64,000 nucleotides of DNA from contig NZ_KI912608.1 in assembly GCF_000519265.1 (NCBI RefSeq), forward strand, positions 1,990,582-2,054,581, in the 5' to 3' direction. Source of the DNA: Desulfonatronum lacustre DSM 10312. Its GTDB lineage: Bacteria; Desulfobacterota; Desulfovibrionia; Desulfovibrionales; Desulfonatronaceae. Below, in pieces: positions 59,635-64,000 of the stretch. The stretch's first letter is position 1. Each line of letters begins with the position of its first letter. A program made the translations under genes and the position numbers. A model generated the notes under the pieces. That model searched no databases. It was not told the DNA's origin and saw only the letters and a list, made by a program, of their open reading frames with translations.

Positions 59635-61362
59635 ATGTCTTACCCAGCCACCATCTCCACCCAAACCGTCCACCCGCTCAGCGCGACCAGCAAACCGGCC
59701 GGCATGGACCCGGTCACGGCCAAGCTCCGCGCCCTGACCCGTCACGTTTTCGGCCGCACCCTGCTTTTCAGCTTCGTGGCCGGGGTCCTGCGCCTGGCCG
59801 TGCCCATGAACATGCTGGCCATGTACAGCATCGTCATTCCCAGCCAGGACCCTCTCAACGCCTACGTCATCACCGGCGCGGCCCTGGGGGCGCTTTTGGC
59901 CATGGGGCTGCTGGAACTGGTCCGCTCCAGGTTGATGGTCCGATACGGAGTGGCGGTGCAGCGCGACCTGTCCGACACGGTGCTTTCCGGAATGCTCCGG
60001 GACTCCGCGGAAATGCATTCCCAGGGTTTTTCGGAGGCCATGGGCAACCTGCAAAAGGTGCGCAACTTCGTCAGTTCGCCGGCTGTGTTCGCGCTGTTCG
60101 ACTGCCTGCTCGCCCCGTTTCTGCTGCTCATCGTCTTTCTGATCCACCCGATTATGGGCCTGACGGCCCTGGTTTCCATCGGCTGCGTCGTCCTGCTGGC
60201 CTGGAGAATGGAAAAAGGCTCCAAGGCCCCCTTGAAGCAGGCCAATGTCCTGGCCGGCAAGAACAACTCTTTTTTGCAGGAATGTCTGCGCGGCAAGGCC
60301 GCCATCCAGGCCATGGGCATGACCGACGCGGTTTCCGGCCTCTGGCGCCGGGATCAGGACAAAGTCCTGGCCCTGCAGTCCGGGGCCAGCGATCAGGCCG
60401 GCCGGCTTTCGGCCATGTCCAAGCTGGTGACCATGGGCAACACCGTCGTCTTATTCGGCATCGGCGCCCATCTGGTGATCAATTCGCCCATGGGCGCGGG
60501 CAACGTTCTGATGGCCGTGATCATTGCCGGACAGGCCATCATGCCCCTGCACCAGGCCATGGCCAACTGGACCAATCTCCAGGAAGCCCGCCAGGCTTAC
60601 GGCAACCTGAAGGACCTGCTGGCCGGGTCCGCCGAGCAGGCCGAGCGCATGGAACTGCCTCCGCCCAAGGGCGCCCTGGCCCTGGAACAACTGGTCTTCG
60701 CCCTTCCCGGACAGGCGATTCTGCGCGGCGTATCCCTTTCCCTGGAGCCCGGTGAATTCCTGGGCGTGATCGGCCCCATGGCCGCGGGCAAGACCACCCT
60801 GGCCCGCCTGCTGACCGGGGTGGTCAGGCCCACCTCCGGAACCATTCGCCTGGACGGCGCGGACATGTACAACTGGGACCAGACCCGCCTGGGAAAATTT
60901 CTGGGATATCTGCCCCAGGAAGTTGAACTGTTCCCCGGGACCATCAGCGAGAACATCGCCCGGATGGCCGAGCCGGCCCCCGAATTCCTGGACCGGGCCG
61001 CGGCCATGTCCGGGCTGGACTCGGCCCTGGCCGGGCAGCCCGACGGGTTGGACACCCTGATCGCCGAAGGCGGGGCCAACCTGCCCGGTGGTCTGCGCCA
61101 ACGCATCGGCCTGGCCCGTGCTCTGTACGGCAACCCGCGGCTGGTCATCCTGGACGAACCCGACGCCAATCTTGATCAAGCCGGCCGCGACGCCCTGCTG
61201 GCCGCCCTGGCCGAACTCAAGCGCCGCCAGGTCACCGTGGTCATGGTCACCCACCGCGTCTCCCTGATCACCCGCTCCGACAAACTCCTGGTCCTCCAAC
61301 AAGGCGTCCCGGTCCAATACGGCCCCACGTCCGATGTCCTGTCCAAACTTCAAAACAAATAG
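59635..61362 (+). CDS. Type I secretion ABC exporter, PrtD-like (first of two)
   Basis: 575 residues. Six membrane helices in the first 330 (LLFSFVAGVLRLAVPMNMLAMY; LFDCLLAPFLLLIVFLIHPIMGL), no peptidase or C39-like domain. Nucleotide-binding domain: Walker A GPMAAGKTT, Q-loop YLPQEVELF, signature LPGGLRQR (degenerate LSGGQ), Walker B LVILDEPDANLD, switch His in VMVTHR. This is the PrtD subgroup exporting RTX-type proteases or adhesins. An ABC paralogue and an HlyD adaptor follow, and a TolC-like gene lies upstream, making a full tripartite system. No RTX substrate is in the window. Confidence 0.93.
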   Translation: MSYPATISTQTVHPLSATSKPAGMDPVTAKLRALTRHVFGRTLLFSFVAGVLRLAVPMNMLAMYSIVIPSQDPLNAYVITGAALGALLAMGLLELVRSRLMVRYGVAVQRDLSDTVLSGMLRDSAEMHSQGFSEAMGNLQKVRNFVSSPAVFALFDCLLAPFLLLIVFLIHPIMGLTALVSIGCVVLLAWRMEKGSKAPLKQANVLAGKNNSFLQECLRGKAAIQAMGMTDAVSGLWRRDQDKVLALQSGASDQAGRLSAMSKLVTMGNTVVLFGIGAHLVINSPMGAGNVLMAVIIAGQAIMPLHQAMANWTNLQEARQAYGNLKDLLAGSAEQAERMELPPPKGALALEQLVFALPGQAILRGVSLSLEPGEFLGVIGPMAAGKTTLARLLTGVVRPTSGTIRLDGADMYNWDQTRLGKFLGYLPQEVELFPGTISENIARMAEPAPEFLDRAAAMSGLDSALAGQPDGLDTLIAEGGANLPGGLRQRIGLARALYGNPRLVILDEPDANLDQAGRDALLAALAELKRRQVTVVMVTHRVSLITRSDKLLVLQQGVPVQYGPTSDVLSKLQNK

Positions 61363-61434
61363 TCCGGTAAGCCTTGGACCAAAATCCTGTCACAACCGTT
61401 GAACCGTGAACCACTGAACCGAGAAACCAATAAA

Positions 61435-63111
61435 ATGTTCCGCTTCATCCCCAAATCCCTCATCCCCATCTACGCTACGGCCTTTTTTTTCAGCCTGTTC
61501 ATCAACGTGCTCAGTTTGGCCGTGCCGTTGCACATGCTGCAAATCTTCGACCGGGTGCTCACCGGGCGCAGCGAGGCCACGTTGATCTTCGTGACCATGG
61601 CGGCCCTGCTGGCCTTGACGATCATGGGCGTTCTGGAGGGGCTGCGCTCCCGGCTTCTGGTTCGGCTGGGCAACCGGGTGGACCAGCGCATGGGCGATCC
61701 CGTAATCAAGGCCATGTTCACGCCCAAGGGGCTGCCCGGAACGCCGAGCTACGAACGCGGCGCCGCGGACCTGAACGCGGTGAAGGCGTTTCTCGGCGGC
61801 ACCGGCATTTTCGCTTTTTTCGACCTGCCCTGGCTGCCCATCTATCTGGCCGTGACCTTCATGCTCCATCCGGTGATCGGCATGGTTTCCACGGTCGGGG
61901 CCGTGGTGCTGTTCCTGCTGTTGTTCGTCAACGAGTCCCTGACCCGCAAGGCGGCCCGCGAAGCAGCCGAGTCCTCCTCCCAGGCCGCGACCATCCTCCG
62001 CACGGCCCAGCGCAACGTCCATGCCGTGTACGCCATGGGCATGCTCCCGGACATCGTGGCCCGGTGGCAGCGCAACGGGGGCCGCGACCTGGCCATGGAA
62101 ACCCGGGTCCACAACCGGACCGGCCTCAGCTCAGCCATGACCAAAACCCTGCGCATGGGCCTGCAGGCCATTATTCTCAGCGTGGGCGCGGTGCTGGTGA
62201 TCGCCAACGAGATTACCGCCGGGGTGATGATCGTGGGGTCGATCATGATGGGCAAGGCCCTCCAGCCCCTGGACCTAATCCTGGCCGGCTGGCGGCAGTT
62301 TCAGGAAGCCCGCCTGGCCGCGGGGCGCTTGAACCTGGCCGTGCCAAGTTCCGACCGCTCTTCGGCTTCCGACCGGCTCCGGCCACGGCAAACCCTGGAA
62401 CTGCCCTCGGGCTCGGCCGCCCCGGTTCCCACGCCCCACCCAGGGCTGCTCGTCCGTGACCTGAACCTCCGGCTCCACGATCGCCCGATCCTCACCAACG
62501 TCTCCCTGGACCTGCCTCCCGGCCGGATCATGGCCCTGGTCGGCCCCAGCGGTGCGGGAAAGACCACGCTGGCCGGCACCCTGGTCGGCCTGTACGCCCC
62601 GGAATCCGGAGAACTGCGTCTCGACGGTCACGACCTGACCACCCTGGACGAGGCGTCAAGATCCTCGCTCATCGGCTATCTTCCCCAGGACGTGGAGCTG
62701 CTCCCGGCCACGGTGGGCCAGAACATCGGCCGGATGAGCGACGAAGACGCCCAAGGCATCGTCACCGCGGCCCAGGCCGCCGGGGCGCACGAATTGATTC
62801 TCCGCCTTCCCCGGGGCTACGACACCCCGGTCGCGCCACGGGCCGCCAACCTCTCAGCCGGGCAGCGCCAGCGCATCGCCCTGGCCCGCGCCCTCTACGG
62901 CCACCCGCGGCTGCTGGTCCTGGACGAACCCGACGCCAACCTGGACGACGAAGGCCGCCAGGCCCTGGCCAGGGCCATCGCCGCGGCCCGAAGCAACGGC
63001 AACCTCATCCTGCTCATCTCCCACCGCCCCTGGATCCTCAAAATGGCCGACGCCGTGATCCAACTTGAAGAGGGAAAGGTAATAACCCAACAATCTCCAC
63101 AAACCCCATAA
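61435..63111 (+). CDS. Type I secretion ABC exporter, PrtD-like (second of two)
   Basis: 558 residues from the ATG at 61435. Six membrane helices (FFFSLFINVLSLAVPLHMLQIFDRVL is the PrtD start), no peptidase domain. NBD motifs: Walker A GPSGAGKTT, Q-loop YLPQDVELL, signature LSAGQRQR, Walker B LLVLDEPDANLD, His in LLISHR. It is a paralogue of the preceding exporter. The two may form a heterodimer, the first having the weaker signature motif. Its C-terminal ITQQSPQTP again runs into 9-bp repeat-like sequence. Confidence 0.93.
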   Translation: MFRFIPKSLIPIYATAFFFSLFINVLSLAVPLHMLQIFDRVLTGRSEATLIFVTMAALLALTIMGVLEGLRSRLLVRLGNRVDQRMGDPVIKAMFTPKGLPGTPSYERGAADLNAVKAFLGGTGIFAFFDLPWLPIYLAVTFMLHPVIGMVSTVGAVVLFLLLFVNESLTRKAAREAAESSSQAATILRTAQRNVHAVYAMGMLPDIVARWQRNGGRDLAMETRVHNRTGLSSAMTKTLRMGLQAIILSVGAVLVIANEITAGVMIVGSIMMGKALQPLDLILAGWRQFQEARLAAGRLNLAVPSSDRSSASDRLRPRQTLELPSGSAAPVPTPHPGLLVRDLNLRLHDRPILTNVSLDLPPGRIMALVGPSGAGKTTLAGTLVGLYAPESGELRLDGHDLTTLDEASRSSLIGYLPQDVELLPATVGQNIGRMSDEDAQGIVTAAQAAGAHELILRLPRGYDTPVAPRAANLSAGQRQRIALARALYGHPRLLVLDEPDANLDDEGRQALARAIAAARSNGNLILLISHRPWILKMADAVIQLEEGKVITQQSPQTP

Positions 63112-63118
63112 ACTCATC

Positions 63119-64000
63119 ATGAAAAACCAACTTTCACTCCCCACTGCGTCGAAACCCCATACCGAACCAACGGCCCCTTCCGACAACACCCGACCGATCA
63201 TCATCGCCGGGCTGCTGATCATTCTGCTCTTTTTCGGAGGGCTGGGCGCCTGGGCGGCCATGGCCACCATCAGCGCGGCGGTCATCGCCCAGGGCGAGGT
63301 CAAGGTGGATTCCAACCGCCGCACCGTTCAGCACCTGGAGGGCGGCATCGTCCGGGAAATTCTGGTCCGTGACGGCGATCGGGTCAGCCGCGGGCAGGTT
63401 TTGATTCGCCTCGAGGCCGAGCAGGTCAGCGCGGCCTACGATCTCCAGCAGGGCCAACGCGACCATCTCCTGGCCGTCAAGGCCCGTCTGGAAGCCGAGC
63501 GGGATCGCGCCGAGCGCGTATCCTGGCCCCCGGAACTGCTGGAGCGCCGGGACGAGTCCAACGTGTCCGCCACCATGGAAGGGGAAAACAAGATCTTTCA
63601 GGCCCGCCGCTCCGCCCTGCAAAACCAGACCGGACTGCTGCATACCCAGATCGAGCAGTTGCAAATCTTCATTCGCAGCCTGGACGAACAGGCCGTGGCC
63701 GTGGACCGGATCATCGCCTCCCTGGTCGACGAGATCGACTCCAAGACCATTCTCATGGAAGGCCGCTACCTGGAAAAATCACATATCATGGAGTTGACCA
63801 GAACGTTGGACGGCCATCGCGCCCGCCAGGAACAGCTCATCGGCGAACGGGCCCAGACCCGGGAGCGCATCGCCGAATTGCGGCTGCGCATCCAGGATCT
63901 GAACACCCAGTACATGCAGGAGGCCGTGACCAAACTCGGCGAAACCCAGAACGCCCTGTTCGAGTTGGAGGACCGTCGACGGCCCACCGTGGACCAGGCC
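63119..64000 (+). CDS. HlyD/PrtE-family membrane fusion protein, 3' end outside the window
   Basis: 294 codons from the ATG at 63119 to the right edge, no stop. A membrane helix (about 25-48, PIIIAGLLIILLFFGGLGAW) is followed by the HlyD lipoyl half (AQGEVKVDSNRRTVQHLEGG, then GIVREILVRDGDRVSRGQVLIRL) and a long coiled coil. It bridges the ABC exporter and the TolC-like channel. It belongs to the same operon, seven bases after the second exporter. Confidence 0.93.
   Translation, partial: MKNQLSLPTASKPHTEPTAPSDNTRPIIIAGLLIILLFFGGLGAWAAMATISAAVIAQGEVKVDSNRRTVQHLEGGIVREILVRDGDRVSRGQVLIRLEAEQVSAAYDLQQGQRDHLLAVKARLEAERDRAERVSWPPELLERRDESNVSATMEGENKIFQARRSALQNQTGLLHTQIEQLQIFIRSLDEQAVAVDRIIASLVDEIDSKTILMEGRYLEKSHIMELTRTLDGHRARQEQLIGERAQTRERIAELRLRIQDLNTQYMQEAVTKLGETQNALFELEDRRRPTVDQA

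Overview
The window is GC-rich, gene-dense Gram-negative DNA. Type II secretion, a complete-looking fliQ-to-motA flagellar block, TolC-type outer-membrane proteins, a type I secretion locus and multi-PAS hybrid kinases together suggest a Desulfovibrionales-like member of the Desulfobacterota. A Desulfonatronum-type haloalkaliphile would fit, because the stator proteins look PomA/PomB-like (sodium type). The taxonomic guess rests on protein flavour only and no rRNA is present.

Layout. 1-9.6 kb is a signalling cluster: a truncated PAS sensor at the left edge, two hybrid histidine kinases with nearly identical kinase cores, a decayed third hybrid kinase, and a NIT-GGDEF diguanylate cyclase. 9.8-14.4 kb is housekeeping: an RRM protein, infA, typA, a HerA-like ATPase and a frameshifted AbrB-type antitoxin. 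14.6-28.2 kb is a type II secretion locus in two converging arms: gspF, a lipoprotein and gspGHIJKLMN on +, gspCDE on -. A DUF1624 membrane gene is inserted in it. 28.5-35.7 kb is a flagellar operon on the - strand (yggS, motA, two motB-like genes, fliL, M, N, O, P, Q). 36-47.9 kb is mixed: an aminotransferase, an NtrB/NtrC-like pair, a VapBC-like pair, recD2, an FtsJ-like methyltransferase, thiD, hemC, an FmdB-type zinc ribbon, and gmhA coupled to an unknown gene. 48-64 kb is an envelope region: a TolC-like protein, a coiled-coil protein, a glycosyltransferase cassette, a second TolC-like protein with a large inserted loop, a HicB-like protein, an unknown protein, two PrtD-like ABC exporters and an HlyD-type adaptor cut by the right edge.

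The most unusual layer is short-period repeats. Arrays with an exact 7-bp period (families TGNCTCC, YYTCAGC and GGGGCTA/GGGCTAT) sit in intergenic gaps and inside the same loop of two receiver domains, in one case shifting the frame. 9-bp CCCAACAAA arrays occupy successive gene junctions of the type I secretion operon where Shine-Dalgarno sites should be. 6-bp (AATCGA) arrays form large inverted repeats at two loci. 12- and 15-bp repeats encode extra protein segments in GspI, GspD and the methyltransferase.

Other points worth testing: a MotB-like protein lacking the ion-binding Asp; a TolC-like protein with about 130 extra residues in the predicted first extracellular loop; a glycosyltransferase cassette bounded by two copies of the 3' end of a coiled-coil gene; and a structured, inverted-repeat-bounded element between the two motB genes.
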